Counted from the first letter of the stretch, positions 1 to 9,071 are shown. The stretch is DNA of 63,787 bases from DASUFE01 sp036274675 (GCA_036274675.1 DASUFE010000012.1:1-63787), one strand, 5' to 3'. Numbers and translations: made by a program. The notes: generated by a model not told the origin, from the letters alone.

Positions 1-1248
1 TCCACCGCGTTGCACATCGCGCCGCCATATCCAGGCCATCAAGGCGATTCCGGAGCCGCACGCAAGACAGTATATGAGGCTCAACAGGCCTCGCGTGCCG
101 AGCAGGGGAAAGCCTGCGAAACCGGCACGCAACAGTCCGCCGCAGCCACCCAGAAAGAAAGCGGTCCAGAGCCGGGCGGAGTGCAGTTTATCCAGCAGGG
201 ACAAGACGGCTCCGAGCAGCAGAGGCGCGGGCATGATCAGCAGCATACTGAACACCATACTCCAAAACAGGACGTCGTAATTTCCACCCAGCAACGGCAA
301 AAAGGAAACCGGATAATAGTTGGCCTGCAGGTATGAGGCACTCCAGATGCCGAGCAACATGGCCAGGCCGGCGCCGGCCAGTAACCAGCCGGCCCGGTAC
401 AGGATTACATCGCGATCCGCCGCCACACCGCGCACGAACAGCAGACTGCCCAGCGCAAAGGCCGACAGGAAGAGCGTCAGTGTGAGCGGAAAATTATAGG
501 CCGACGAGGGATTGGCGATCGACATGGCGCGCAGCAGCGAGATTCCGAGAACAATGACGGTAAACCCGGCGACGAATGAGAGCGCCTGCAGCAGCGGCCG
601 CAGGCGGGAGTCTTCATTGCCGCCTGGCGCGTGTGTATCGTGCGCCGTAGCGGGTGATTTGCGGGACCATAGGTACAGCGCCAGTGCCAGCGCGATATTG
701 ATTCCTCCGGCGATCATAAGCACGGCGGGCAAATCAAACCGATACAACACGAGGCACGGCACAGCGAGCGTGCCCAGACAGGCCCCCAATGCGAGGAATG
801 CCTGAATCAGCCCTCCCCTGACTCGGGGGAAATTTTTGAACAGCAACCTCAAACCGCCGCCGATCAGCGCCGCCGGCGGCATCAACAACAGGAGGGAGCC
901 GACCATAACCGCCGCGCGCACGCCCTCCATCTGTTCCGGAACCACCTTCAGCGCTCCAGCCACCAGAGGCGCGACCGCGGCGATGAGGTGAGAACTCAGC
1001 ATCCCGAACAGACCACAAGCCAATTCGAACACGGCCAGGGTTTTAACGCTGCACTTGCCGCAATGCCCGGCGATATATGTGCCGATACCCAGTCCGAGCA
1101 GGCAGGCGGCGGCGATGACGGTCGCGGAAACGGCGTCATTGCCGAAGTAATACTTGAGAATTCTGTCCCAGACGACCAGGTAGATCAGCCCGCAGAATCC
1201 TATGAGTCCCGCCGCGAGCGCGGCCTTTGCCGAAACATCCCGCTTCAT
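1..1248 (-). CDS. Membrane protein of the spermidine-synthase-fused type, 3' end outside window
   Basis: Reading the minus strand from ATG at 1248 gives 416 codons without a stop to the window edge, so the C-terminus is missing. The start MKRDVSAKAALAAGLIGFCGLIY follows a GGGGAGG ribosome-binding site. The translation is a string of hydrophobic helices. Its first 100 residues (FCGLIYLVVWDRIL, then GLGIGTYIAGHCGKCS, then FELACGLFGM) match the pattern I know from the membrane half of fused MFS/spermidine-synthase-like proteins. The missing part could carry the aminopropyltransferase-like domain. The 55 bp between it and purH suggest co-transcription with purH. Substrate and activity are unknown; the family call is inference from pattern recall. 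Confidence 0.75.
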   Translation of the reverse strand, partial: MKRDVSAKAALAAGLIGFCGLIYLVVWDRILKYYFGNDAVSATVIAAACLLGLGIGTYIAGHCGKCSVKTLAVFELACGLFGMLSSHLIAAVAPLVAGALKVVPEQMEGVRAAVMVGSLLLLMPPAALIGGGLRLLFKNFPRVRGGLIQAFLALGACLGTLAVPCLVLYRFDLPAVLMIAGGINIALALALYLWSRKSPATAHDTHAPGGNEDSRLRPLLQALSFVAGFTVIVLGISLLRAMSIANPSSAYNFPLTLTLFLSAFALGSLLFVRGVAADRDVILYRAGWLLAGAGLAMLLGIWSASYLQANYYPVSFLPLLGGNYDVLFWSMVFSMLLIMPAPLLLGAVLSLLDKLHSARLWTAFFLGGCGGLLRAGFAGFPLLGTRGLLSLIYCLACGSGIALMAWIWRRDVQRGG

Positions 1249-1303
1249 CGTATCCTCCCCGTTTCTTTACAACGCCAAGCGCAGAGCACCGGGTAGATCA
1301 AGT

Positions 1304-2875
1304 TCAATGCCTGAAATGGCGCATTCCCGTAAATACCATCGCCATGCCATTCTCATCCGCCGCCGCGATGACTTCCTGGTCGCGCATTGAACCGCCGGGA
1401 TGGATCACGGCCTTGATGCCGGCGGCGGCGGCGGCATCGATGCCGTCCCGGAACGGGAAGAAGGCGTCCGAAGCCATGACCGAACCCTTGACGTCGAGTT
1501 TCGCGTCTTCCGCCTTGATCGCGGCGATACGTGCCGAGTAGATGCGCGACATCTGGCCGGCCCCGATGCCGACCGTGCTCAAATCCTTCGCATATACAAT
1601 GGCGTTGGACTTGACGAATTTGGCGACCTTCCAGGCGAACATGAGATCGCGCACTTCATCCGGCGACGGCTTGCGCCGGGTGACGATCCTAAGCGCCTGC
1701 TCGCCGACCATGGAGCTGTCCGCCGTTTGCAGCAACAGGCCGCTGCCAATGCGCTTGAAATCGTGGCTGTTATGGCCCTCGCCCGGAGGGATCTCGATGG
1801 CGCGCACGTTCGGTTTCTTGGCGCAGACGCTGAGAGACTCCTCGGTAATCTGCGGCGCGATCAGGACTTCGACGAACTGACGCTCAAGTATCAGCCGCGC
1901 GGTCGCCGCGTCCAGAGGCCGGTTGAAGGCGATAATTCCGCCGAAAGCGGACGTCGGGTCAGTCCGGTATGCGCGCTCGTAAGCGGCCCCGATATCGGAG
2001 GCCGTCGCCACGCCGCAGGGATTGGCGTGCTTGACGATCACGCAGGCGGGAGCATCGAACTGGCGCGCGCACTCCCAGGCGGCGTCCGCGTCCGCCAGAT
2101 TATTGAAAGACAGCTCCTTGCCCGCGAGTTGACGGAAAGTCGCCAGCGCGCCGGGGACAGGGTTGAGATCGCGGTAGAACGCCGCCTGCTGGTGAGGGTT
2201 CTCGCCGTAACGCAAGTCCATCACTTTCACGAAACAGCCGTTGATCTGAGTCGGAAGCCGCGAGCATGAGCCGTCCGTCTGCAGACCGGACAGATAATCG
2301 CTGATCGCGGCGTCGTATTGCGCAACGCGGTTGAAGGCCGCGACGGCAAGGGCGAAGCGGGTGCTCCCGGAGAGACCGCCCTGTGCTCGCAGCTCTGTGA
2401 GCACGGCCTCGTACTGGGAGGCATCGATCAGCACGGCCACATCCGTATAGTTTTTCGCGGCGGCGCGCAGCATGGCCGGGCCGCCGATATCGATATTCTC
2501 GATTGCGGACGCCAGGTCGCAGCCCGGCGTCGCGACGGTTTTCTCGAACGGATAAAGATTGATCACCAGCATATCGATCGGATCTATATGATGTTCGCGC
2601 ATCGCTTCCCCATCGACACCGCGGCGGCCGAGCAGGCCGCCATGGATCTTCGGGTGTAAGGTCTTGACGCGGCCGTCCATCATTTCCGGAAAGCCGGTAT
2701 AGTCGGAAACCTCCGTCACATCCACCCCGCCGTCCGCAAGCAGTCGGGCCGTGCCGCCAGTGGAGAGTATTTCAACTCCGAGCCCGCGGAGTTTTTTTGC
2801 GAATTCAAGAATGCCCGTCTTGTCGGATACGCTGATCAGGGCACGCCTGACGGTCACAAGATTTTGTTTCTCCAA
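1304..2875 (-). CDS. purH: Bifunctional AICAR transformylase / IMP cyclohydrolase PurH
   Basis: PurH carries out the last two steps of IMP synthesis: formylation of AICAR with 10-formyl-THF, then ring closure. The 523-residue length is normal. The N-terminal MGS-like cyclohydrolase domain shows RRALISVSDKTG, ILSTGGTARLL and the MMDGRVKTLHPKIHGG block. The transformylase half has RYGENPHQQAAFYR and the KHANPCG motif, whose Lys-His pair is catalytic in the family. The start is TTG at 2875: an in-frame TAG lies only four codons upstream, a GGGG ribosome-binding site precedes it, and the first internal Met is far inside the conserved domain. It lies downstream of fis on the same strand. Confidence 0.98.
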   Translation of the reverse strand: MEKQNLVTVRRALISVSDKTGILEFAKKLRGLGVEILSTGGTARLLADGGVDVTEVSDYTGFPEMMDGRVKTLHPKIHGGLLGRRGVDGEAMREHHIDPIDMLVINLYPFEKTVATPGCDLASAIENIDIGGPAMLRAAAKNYTDVAVLIDASQYEAVLTELRAQGGLSGSTRFALAVAAFNRVAQYDAAISDYLSGLQTDGSCSRLPTQINGCFVKVMDLRYGENPHQQAAFYRDLNPVPGALATFRQLAGKELSFNNLADADAAWECARQFDAPACVIVKHANPCGVATASDIGAAYERAYRTDPTSAFGGIIAFNRPLDAATARLILERQFVEVLIAPQITEESLSVCAKKPNVRAIEIPPGEGHNSHDFKRIGSGLLLQTADSSMVGEQALRIVTRRKPSPDEVRDLMFAWKVAKFVKSNAIVYAKDLSTVGIGAGQMSRIYSARIAAIKAEDAKLDVKGSVMASDAFFPFRDGIDAAAAAGIKAVIHPGGSMRDQEVIAAADENGMAMVFTGMRHFRH

Positions 2876-3019
2876 TTTTATCCCCTATAACAACGTTAAG
2901 AGCGCCTAGGATGTACGGCATGTCCCGCCCACGGACACCAGGTCAGAGTCCCGAGTAAAACCGGCCGTAATAAATGCGTCGCGAGTTTTTAACGCAGTAT
3001 CGTCAAGCGCGGTGGTTTT

Positions 3020-3277
3020 TTATTTATCAAGGCCGTATTGCTTGATTTTCTTGCGCAAAGTTCCGCGGGTAATGCCCAGATAGTCGGCGGCCTTGCTCTG
3101 ATTCTTTGCGGCGTATTCCATGACGGCTTCGATCAATGCGGACTCCGTTTCCTCGATAACCATCTTGTACAGACCGGCCGCCCTCTCGCCGTTGAGGTTA
3201 TGGAAATATCCCCGCAGGCACGATTCAACGCTCGCCTTGAAATCCGTCTTCTTGCTTCTTGCCGACGCCTTGCTCAT
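3020..3277 (-). CDS. fis: DNA-binding protein Fis
   Basis: Fis is a nucleoid-associated protein that bends DNA and stimulates rRNA and other growth-phase promoters. The 85-residue product is slightly shorter than the 98 residues of E. coli Fis. The C-terminal helix-turn-helix region is clear: AADYLGITRGTLRKKIKQYGL is the classic Fis/NtrC-type HTH. The ATG at 3277 follows an AGGGGGCAGGG ribosome-binding region. It lies 57 bp downstream of dusB, the dusB-fis operon order of enteric bacteria, so it is probably expressed from a promoter upstream of dusB. Confidence 0.97.
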   Translation of the reverse strand: MSKASARSKKTDFKASVESCLRGYFHNLNGERAAGLYKMVIEETESALIEAVMEYAAKNQSKAADYLGITRGTLRKKIKQYGLDK

Positions 3278-3334
3278 ACCAAACAGCCCTGCCCCCTATT
3301 TCTATTCATCCGGCCTCATCGCCTTGAACGGCGC

Positions 3335-4327
3335 TTAAGCAGCCAACCTTGAACCGGATGCCTGTTGCACAGCGATATCCCGGAAAAACGATTCAATCAA
3401 TTGATATTGCCGGCCTGCCTCTTCCACCTGGCTGATCTCTCGCCAGAACAGAGGATACTGCGGTTTAAGATACCAGCCGATGTGCTTGCGGGCAATGCGC
3501 AGGCCCGCCTCCTCTCCATAGAACGCATGAAGATTTGTCACATGTTCCAGTATCACTTCGCGCATTTCCGCCAATCCCGGTTTGACGCAGTGGCGGCCGG
3601 TCCTGAGAAAATGATCGACTTCGCGGAATATCCACGGATTGCCTTGGGCCGCCCGCCCGATCAACAATCCATCCGCACCGGTCGATTGCAGAACCAGGCG
3701 GGCTTTCTCCGGACCATCGATATCGCCGTTTGCCAGCACCGGAATACGCACTGCCTGCTTGATGAGACCGATCGTTTCATATTCGGCCGCTTGCTTGTAA
3801 CCGTCTTCACGGGTGCGCCCATGCACCGCCAGAGCCTGTATGCCGGAGGCTTCCGCAATCCGGGCGATATTCAGGCCGTTTCTGCAAGCCGCTCCCCAGC
3901 CGGTGCGTATCTTAAGCGTGACCGGAACCGTTACCGCCGAGACCACCGCCTGCAGGATCCTGCAGACCAGCAGCTCGTCTTTCAGCAAGGCTGAACCGGC
4001 CATTACGTTACATACCTTCTTCACCGGGCAGCCCATGTTGATATCGATCAGGTCAGCCCCGAGATCCACGCAATACCGGGCCGCTTCGGCCATCATCGCG
4101 GGATCCGCGCCCGCGATCTGTACACAGCGGATTCCATCCTCGCCTGCGAAATTCATCCTGCAGCTGGACTTGGCGGTCTCCCACAGTTCCGATTTCGACG
4201 TCAGCATTTCGGAAACGGTGCGCCCCGCGCCGAGTCTTCTGCAAAGACGCCGGAACGGCGCATCGGTGACTCCCGCCATCGGCGCCAATACCAGATTGTT
4301 GGAAAAAGTATACGGCCCTATTTGCAT
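3335..4327 (-). CDS. dusB: tRNA-dihydrouridine synthase B
   Basis: DusB is an FMN-dependent enzyme that reduces uridine to dihydrouridine in the tRNA D-loop. The sequence has the N-terminal LAPMAGVTDAPFR motif, the DINMGCPVKKV segment with the catalytic Cys, and a TIM-barrel C-terminal half with KIRTGW, AVHGRTRE and DGLLIGRAAQGNPW. The open frame continues upstream to 4480, but homologues begin at MQIGPYTF, so I place the start at ATG 4327 (330 aa). The upstream extension has no family similarity I recognise. It is followed by fis. A 32-bp palindrome lies about 150 bp upstream and could be regulatory. Confidence 0.95.
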   Translation of the reverse strand: MQIGPYTFSNNLVLAPMAGVTDAPFRRLCRRLGAGRTVSEMLTSKSELWETAKSSCRMNFAGEDGIRCVQIAGADPAMMAEAARYCVDLGADLIDINMGCPVKKVCNVMAGSALLKDELLVCRILQAVVSAVTVPVTLKIRTGWGAACRNGLNIARIAEASGIQALAVHGRTREDGYKQAAEYETIGLIKQAVRIPVLANGDIDGPEKARLVLQSTGADGLLIGRAAQGNPWIFREVDHFLRTGRHCVKPGLAEMREVILEHVTNLHAFYGEEAGLRIARKHIGWYLKPQYPLFWREISQVEEAGRQYQLIESFFRDIAVQQASGSRLAA

Positions 4328-4680
4328 ATCGTTTATAGAAACCACCGGGCGGGGGTGGAATATTAACGCTATTGGGTGCGCGGATAAAGAGCGAAACCAT
4401 CGCGCCGACCGGAACGGGTTTTGAAGAGCGGTCCTGGATAGATCGAAACCCGGTTTCGCAACACATGCATGCACCGCCATTTTTCAAACACTTAAGTGTT
4501 TGAAAAATGAAGAAAAGCAAAACACCGTCTTTCTGCTTCCGCTCGTATCATCCTGATGATGACTCCCTTGTACGAAGGATGTGGCATATTCGGCGTGTAT
4601 GCCCCGACCACAAAATCGCTTCCGGAAATTTTGCCGTGCGCCAGGAATTCAGGAATAAATTATTCGGGGCTTTTCAAGCA
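4328..4680. other. 353-bp gap between dusB and the DUF3426 gene
   Basis: No convincing gene. It holds the dusB upstream region, a perfect 32-bp palindrome at 4478-4509, and a short plus-strand frame from 4556 that runs antisense into the next gene. That frame begins with a glutamine-amidotransferase-like CGIFGVYA motif and is discussed as a finding. No terminator with a U-tract was seen after the DUF3426 gene. Confidence 0.6.
4478..4509. repeat. Perfect 32-bp palindrome upstream of dusB-fis
   Basis: The half-site CATTTTTCAAACACTT is followed directly by its exact reverse complement, with no spacer and no mismatch. It lies about 150 bp upstream of the dusB start. The lack of a loop and of a following U-tract argues against an ordinary intrinsic terminator. 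A two-fold operator for a dimeric regulator is more likely, but the regulator is unknown. Confidence 0.85.
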
Positions 4681-5391
4681 TCATAAAAAATCAATTTCAA
4701 AGGCCATGGCATCCTGCCCGGGATCCATCACGGCAAGAGTCACGGGGACTGATTTACCGGGTTCCATGCCCGAGGAATCCACGGCCTCCATAATCAGATA
4801 TTCCTCCGGCTTGAAATATCTCTCGGCAATCACTTGACCGCGCCGGTTGGACATACTGATCAATAAAACGGGATAAGGCTGACTGAAAGCAGCGCTGTTG
4901 GTGATGACAGCATTGACGATGAGCACGCCGTTTATATTGGGATGCGAATAGACACTGCGGCTGACCAGCTGGATGCGCCCCGAATCGCGCGCAGGCGGCA
5001 GCACGCAGCGCGGTATGCGCTGACACCAGTCGGCGATATAAGGCCCGATACGCTCATGCCTCAGCAAGCGTTCCCGTTCTATATATGCAAGTTGCAATAA
5101 CAGCGCGAGGCTGAGCAACGCCGCTCCCAGGCTCCAGCCCACCCGCGCCCATTTGCCGACGCCACCGGAACGGGCCAACAGCATCCGCTTGAAAAAATCG
5201 GGGCTGACCGGAGTTTTAGCATCTCTTTTATCAGCCTTAACCGCGCGTTTATCGGGTTTGTCCGCGACAAGCTGGATAAATCCGCTAAAGATACAGCCGC
5301 ATTGGCCGCAGCGAACCTGGCCATCGGCCTGCGCAAGCTGCGCCTTGGTCACGCGGAAAAGGGTCTTACAATCGGGACACCGGGTGTTCAC
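4681..5391 (-). CDS. Zinc-ribbon membrane protein, DUF3426 family
   Basis: A 236-residue protein. The N-terminus is an MJ0042-type zinc ribbon with two CxxC pairs (CPDC and CGQC, residues about 5-31). A charged linker follows, then one transmembrane helix at about residues 82-104 (VGWSLGAALLSLALLLQLAYI), then a periplasmic DUF3426-like domain that resembles immunoglobulin-fold modules (NGVLIVNAVITNSAAFSQPYPVLLISM). In many gammaproteobacteria this gene lies beside prmA or dusB, as here. Function is unknown. It is transcribed toward dusB. Confidence 0.85.
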   Translation of the reverse strand: MNTRCPDCKTLFRVTKAQLAQADGQVRCGQCGCIFSGFIQLVADKPDKRAVKADKRDAKTPVSPDFFKRMLLARSGGVGKWARVGWSLGAALLSLALLLQLAYIERERLLRHERIGPYIADWCQRIPRCVLPPARDSGRIQLVSRSVYSHPNINGVLIVNAVITNSAAFSQPYPVLLISMSNRRGQVIAERYFKPEEYLIMEAVDSSGMEPGKSVPVTLAVMDPGQDAMAFEIDFL

Positions 5392-5508
5392 AAGACAACA
5401 TTATGCAGACTTGCAAATGGGTAGCAAGTCGCAAATTTATCAAAACGATGAGCTAGAATCTGAAAAGCATTGGTAATATCTAAACCGGAGCTTTTGAGGA
5501 GACCATCC

Positions 5509-6168
5509 ATGAACAAGAATTATTATATGATTTTCGCTGTTACCCTGGCCGGGCTGGCTTTACCGGGTTCAGCTTGCGCGCTCGATCTGGCGGTAGGGGC
5601 GCATGGCGGCACCATGGGCAACGGTTTTGAGGCTGCACTGGGCTTGAATTCCTTCGTGGGCCTGCGCGCGGGCGTAAATTCGTCCGATTATGAATACGAT
5701 ATCGACATCGAAGACGAGGAAGGTCTGGAGTACCAGAATCCCAAATTCGATTTCGACAACCAGTACCTGATGCTCGACATTTTTCCTTTAGCCGGCAAAT
5801 TCCACCTGACCGCGGGATATTTCAAGAATAATAATTCAATCACGACCTCCGGCAGAGTCAACAACAGCGAAATCACCATTGGCGGCCAGCATCCCGCCAT
5901 CGATACCGAGGTAACGGCCATGATCTCATTTGAGGACGGAGGTTACGCCGGCTTCGGTTTCGGCAGCGCGACCGATGACGGACTGATCAATTTCGCTTTG
6001 GATATCGGAGTCGTAATGCAGGGCTCGCCCCAGGTGGATATCGATGTATCGGATGACAGCATTAACGAAGCGGATATCAACCAGGAAGAAGCGGAATTAG
6101 AAGAAGAAAACAAGGATCTGGAGATGTGGCCGTTGGTTAATCTGAGCCTGTCCATCCACTTCTTTTAA
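5509..6168 (+). CDS. Putative outer-membrane beta-barrel protein
   Basis: A 219-residue protein with an N-terminal signal peptide (MNKNYYMIFAVTLAGLALPGSACA, cleavage probably after SACA). Alternating polar/hydrophobic segments follow, and the protein ends in LSLSIHFF, a C-terminal aromatic as expected of a BAM-assembled barrel. Two strongly acidic loops are present (YDIDIEDEEGLE and INEADINQEEAELEEENKD). I placed the start at ATG 5509, after GAGGAGA, rather than at the upstream codon 5470. It is monocistronic and ends at a clear terminator. No specific function can be read from the sequence. Confidence 0.75.
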   Translation: MNKNYYMIFAVTLAGLALPGSACALDLAVGAHGGTMGNGFEAALGLNSFVGLRAGVNSSDYEYDIDIEDEEGLEYQNPKFDFDNQYLMLDIFPLAGKFHLTAGYFKNNNSITTSGRVNNSEITIGGQHPAIDTEVTAMISFEDGGYAGFGFGSATDDGLINFALDIGVVMQGSPQVDIDVSDDSINEADINQEEAELEEENKDLEMWPLVNLSLSIHFF

Positions 6169-6185
6169 ACCATACCCCTTTGCAG

Positions 6186-6221
6186 CGACACTTTCGATTC
6201 AGATCGAAGGTGTCGTTTTTT
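6186..6221 (+). terminator. Rho-independent terminator after the outer-membrane protein gene
   Basis: A 13-bp stem (CGACACTTTCGAT pairing with ATCGAAGGTGTCG, one G-U pair) with a four-base loop is followed by six T. It lies 17 bp after the stop codon at 6168. Confidence 0.9.
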
Positions 6222-6267
6222 ATGGCCTCCGAATTTGCTGATGCGGCTGGCGATATAATATCGATCC

Positions 6268-7155
6268 CTAAAATTTTCTGGCCGCCAACAGCACCCAATC
6301 TTCCGCTTTATACTGCGGTTCAAACTCAAAAGCATGAGCGAAAGCGCCGCGCACCTGTTCCGCCTGCTCATGCAGAATTCCCGATAACACCAGCTCGCCG
6401 CCGGGCCTGACCAGGTCTGTCAGGGTCTGCGCCAGCAGAACAATAGTATTGCTGAGGATGTTTGCCAGCACGATATCCGCCTGCACCCGGCCGAGCTTGT
6501 CCGGGCTCATTATATGCAAGCCCGAGGCAATCCCGTTACGCAGCGCATTCTGCTCCGCCGCGATCAAGGCCTGCTGATCGATATCGACCGCGTAAACACT
6601 CGCGGCTCCCAGGCTCAGCGCTGCAACCGCCAGAATGCCGGAACCGCAACCGTAATCGACACAGGTCTTGCCGCTTATTTCACGGGCATCCAGCCAGCAC
6701 AGGCACAATGCGGTGGTCGGATGCGTGCCGGTGCCGAAAGCCAGGCCCGGATCAAGAATGATATTGACGCGTTCCGGATCATCGGGAGGAATATGGCCGG
6801 GATAAACGGACAAGCGCCGTCCGAAATGCATGGGACGATAATCCTCCATCCACGCACGTTCCCAGGGCTGGTTCTCGACGCGCGCAATCCGCAAGCCGCC
6901 AGCGATACCGGCGAGCGCGGATTGCAAACTCCGTAACAGTGCATCGGGATCTTGATCCTGGGAAAACAAACCCGTCACGACGGACAAATTCCACAACGGA
7001 GTTTCTCCGGGGGCGGGTTCCAGCAGCGGCTGGTCGGCGGCATCCTGCAGGGTCACCGACAGCGCGCCATGACCGTAGAGGACGGATTCGGCCATCTCAA
7101 CATGCCGCTCCGGCACGGTGAAAACGGCTTCATACCAAAAAACATTATCGGTCAT
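6268..7155 (-). CDS. prmA: Ribosomal protein L11 methyltransferase
   Basis: PrmA trimethylates L11 using S-adenosylmethionine. The 295 residues match the family length. The N-terminal substrate-recognition domain is followed by the linker LDPGLAFGTGTHPTT, SAM motif I at VDYGCGSGILAVAAL, an acidic ribose-binding segment YAVDID, and the NPPY-like LANIL. It is the last gene of aroQ-accB-accC-prmA, separated from accC by 68 bp, an order seen widely in gammaproteobacteria. Confidence 0.97.
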   Translation of the reverse strand: MTDNVFWYEAVFTVPERHVEMAESVLYGHGALSVTLQDAADQPLLEPAPGETPLWNLSVVTGLFSQDQDPDALLRSLQSALAGIAGGLRIARVENQPWERAWMEDYRPMHFGRRLSVYPGHIPPDDPERVNIILDPGLAFGTGTHPTTALCLCWLDAREISGKTCVDYGCGSGILAVAALSLGAASVYAVDIDQQALIAAEQNALRNGIASGLHIMSPDKLGRVQADIVLANILSNTIVLLAQTLTDLVRPGGELVLSGILHEQAEQVRGAFAHAFEFEPQYKAEDWVLLAARKF

Positions 7156-7223
7156 GAAGCCGCCTCGAACTACTGTGCTTATCGGTCAGGAATGGCAAGT
7201 ATCAGGTTCTGGACAGGTTCCGT

Positions 7224-8576
7224 TTATTTTTCTTTTGCCTGCTTGAGCTTGCCTTCCAGGTAATGGATATCGGTGCCGCCGTTGCGGAAATTCGCATCAC
7301 GCATCATTTCACGATGCAAATCCAGGTTGGTCTTGATTCCATCCACCACGATTTCGCTCAACGCTCCATACATGCGCTCGATGGCTGTCGGGCGGTCCGG
7401 CGCATGAACGATGAGCTTGCCGATCATGGAGTCGTAATTGGGCGGAACCCGGTAGCCCGCATAAATGTGCGAATCGACCCGGACGCCCGGACCACCGGGC
7501 GCATGATAGCGCGTGATCGTGCCCGGACAGGGCACGAAAGTTTTCGGGTCTTCGGCATTGATGCGGCACTCGATGGCATGTCCCCGCGGTTCGATATCCT
7601 TCTGGCTGAAGGAAAGGGGCTCGCCGGCGGCGATGCGGATCTGTTCCTTGACGATATCGACGCCGGTGATCATCTCGCTGACGGGGTGTTCTACTTGCAC
7701 ACGGGTGTTCATTTCTATGAAGTAGAACTCGCCGTTCTCGTACAGAAACTCGAAAGTACCCGCGCCGCGGTACTTGATGCGCTTGCACGCTTCTACGCAA
7801 CGCGCTCCGATCTGTTTGCGCTGTTTCTCGGTGATGCCGGGCGCCGGCGCCTCCTCGATCACCTTCTGGTGCCGACGCTGCATCGAGCAGTCGCGCTCGC
7901 ATAGATGCACCGCGTTACCGTGAGTGTCGGCGATAACCTGAATTTCGATATGCCGCGGATGCTCCAGGAATTTTTCCATGTACACCGCATCGTTATTGAA
8001 AGCCGCCTTGGCTTCCGCCCGGGTCGTCGCGATGGCGTTGACCAGTGAAGCCTCGGAATGCACCACGCGCATGCCGCGTCCGCCGCCGCCGCCCGCAGCC
8101 TTGATGATGACGGGATAACCGATCTCGCGCGCGATCTTCTGGTTTTTCGCCGGGTCGTTGCCGAGCGGGCCGTCTGAACCTGGCACACAGGGAACGCCCG
8201 CCGCCTTCATTTCGCGAATGGCGGCGACCTTGTCACCCATGATACGGATGACATCCGCGGTCGGCCCGATAAAGGTAAAACCGCTGCTCTCGACGCGCTC
8301 CGCGAAGTCCGCGTTCTCCGACAGGAAACCGTAACCGGGATGGATCGCAACCGAGTCTGTTATTTCCGCCGCGCTGATGATCGCGGGAATGTTGAGATAG
8401 CTTTCAGCCGACGGCGGCGCGCCGATGCAGACCGATTCGTCGGCCAGGCGGACATGTTTCAGGTCGCGGTCCGCGGTTGAATAAACCGCCACGGTTTTAA
8501 TGCCCAGTTCACGGCACGCCCGGAGAATGCGCAGCGCAATCTCCCCCCGGTTGGCAATCACAATTTTTTCCAGCAT
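7224..8576 (-). CDS. accC: Biotin carboxylase subunit of acetyl-CoA carboxylase
   Basis: AccC carboxylates the biotin on AccB using ATP and bicarbonate, the first half-reaction of malonyl-CoA synthesis. The 450 residues cover the biotin-carboxylase N-domain (IANRGEIALRILRACRELGI), the ATP-grasp with a glycine-rich loop (KAAGGGGGRGMR), HLCERDCSMQRRHQKV, and the catalytic FIEMNTRVQVEHPVSEMITG. It follows accB by 26 bp in the same transcript. Confidence 0.98.
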   Translation of the reverse strand: MLEKIVIANRGEIALRILRACRELGIKTVAVYSTADRDLKHVRLADESVCIGAPPSAESYLNIPAIISAAEITDSVAIHPGYGFLSENADFAERVESSGFTFIGPTADVIRIMGDKVAAIREMKAAGVPCVPGSDGPLGNDPAKNQKIAREIGYPVIIKAAGGGGGRGMRVVHSEASLVNAIATTRAEAKAAFNNDAVYMEKFLEHPRHIEIQVIADTHGNAVHLCERDCSMQRRHQKVIEEAPAPGITEKQRKQIGARCVEACKRIKYRGAGTFEFLYENGEFYFIEMNTRVQVEHPVSEMITGVDIVKEQIRIAAGEPLSFSQKDIEPRGHAIECRINAEDPKTFVPCPGTITRYHAPGGPGVRVDSHIYAGYRVPPNYDSMIGKLIVHAPDRPTAIERMYGALSEIVVDGIKTNLDLHREMMRDANFRNGGTDIHYLEGKLKQAKEK

Positions 8577-8602
8577 GGGATCCGATTTTATGTGAATTTT
8601 AT

Positions 8603-9070
8603 TTATTTGATGACGAACAGCTTTTGCCCATACTCAACCGGATCACCGTTCTTGCACAGGACGGCCTTCACTTCGCCGGCCACGTCGGATTCGATCTGGT
8701 TAAGTATTTTCATCGCCTCTATGATGCACAGAGTGTCGCCCACGTTGACGCGTTGCCCCACCTTGACGAAAGGAGGGTTGCCGGGGGCCGGCGCCTCGTA
8801 ATAAGTCCCCACCATCGGCGACTCCACGACATGGCCGTCATAGGACGGTTCTCTGGAAGCCCCTTCCGGGGCGGTGGCCGCGGCGGGCGCCTGGGCTGCT
8901 GCCGGCATGGGAGCCGCCATCATCGGCGCCATAGGCATGGGCATCGCTGCCGCCTTGCCCCGTGAAATACGGACCGATTCCTCGCCTTCCTTGATCTCAA
9001 GCTCCACGACATCCGATTCTTCAAGCAATTCGATCAATTTTTTTACTTTTCGTATATCCACGGTCTTCAC
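8603..9070 (-). CDS. accB: Biotin carboxyl carrier protein of acetyl-CoA carboxylase
   Basis: AccB carries the biotin that shuttles CO2 between AccC and AccAD. The 155-residue product has an N-terminal helical part, a flexible Ala/Pro/Met-rich linker (residues about 40-70), and a C-terminal biotinyl domain. The biotin attachment site is EAMKILNQI with the acceptor Lys at about residue 121; Ile replaces the more usual Met/Leu after the Lys. The start lies one base after the aroQ stop, so translation is probably coupled to aroQ. Confidence 0.97.
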   Translation of the reverse strand: MKTVDIRKVKKLIELLEESDVVELEIKEGEESVRISRGKAAAMPMPMAPMMAAPMPAAAQAPAAATAPEGASREPSYDGHVVESPMVGTYYEAPAPGNPPFVKVGQRVNVGDTLCIIEAMKILNQIESDVAGEVKAVLCKNGDPVEYGQKLFVIK

Positions 9071-9071
9071 C

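Noticed and set aside
1400..2269. 289-residue plus-strand open frame antisense to purH
   Set aside because: It is the complement of a conserved enzyme gene; composition is Arg/Asp/Gly-rich as expected of a shadow frame, and no start signal fits.
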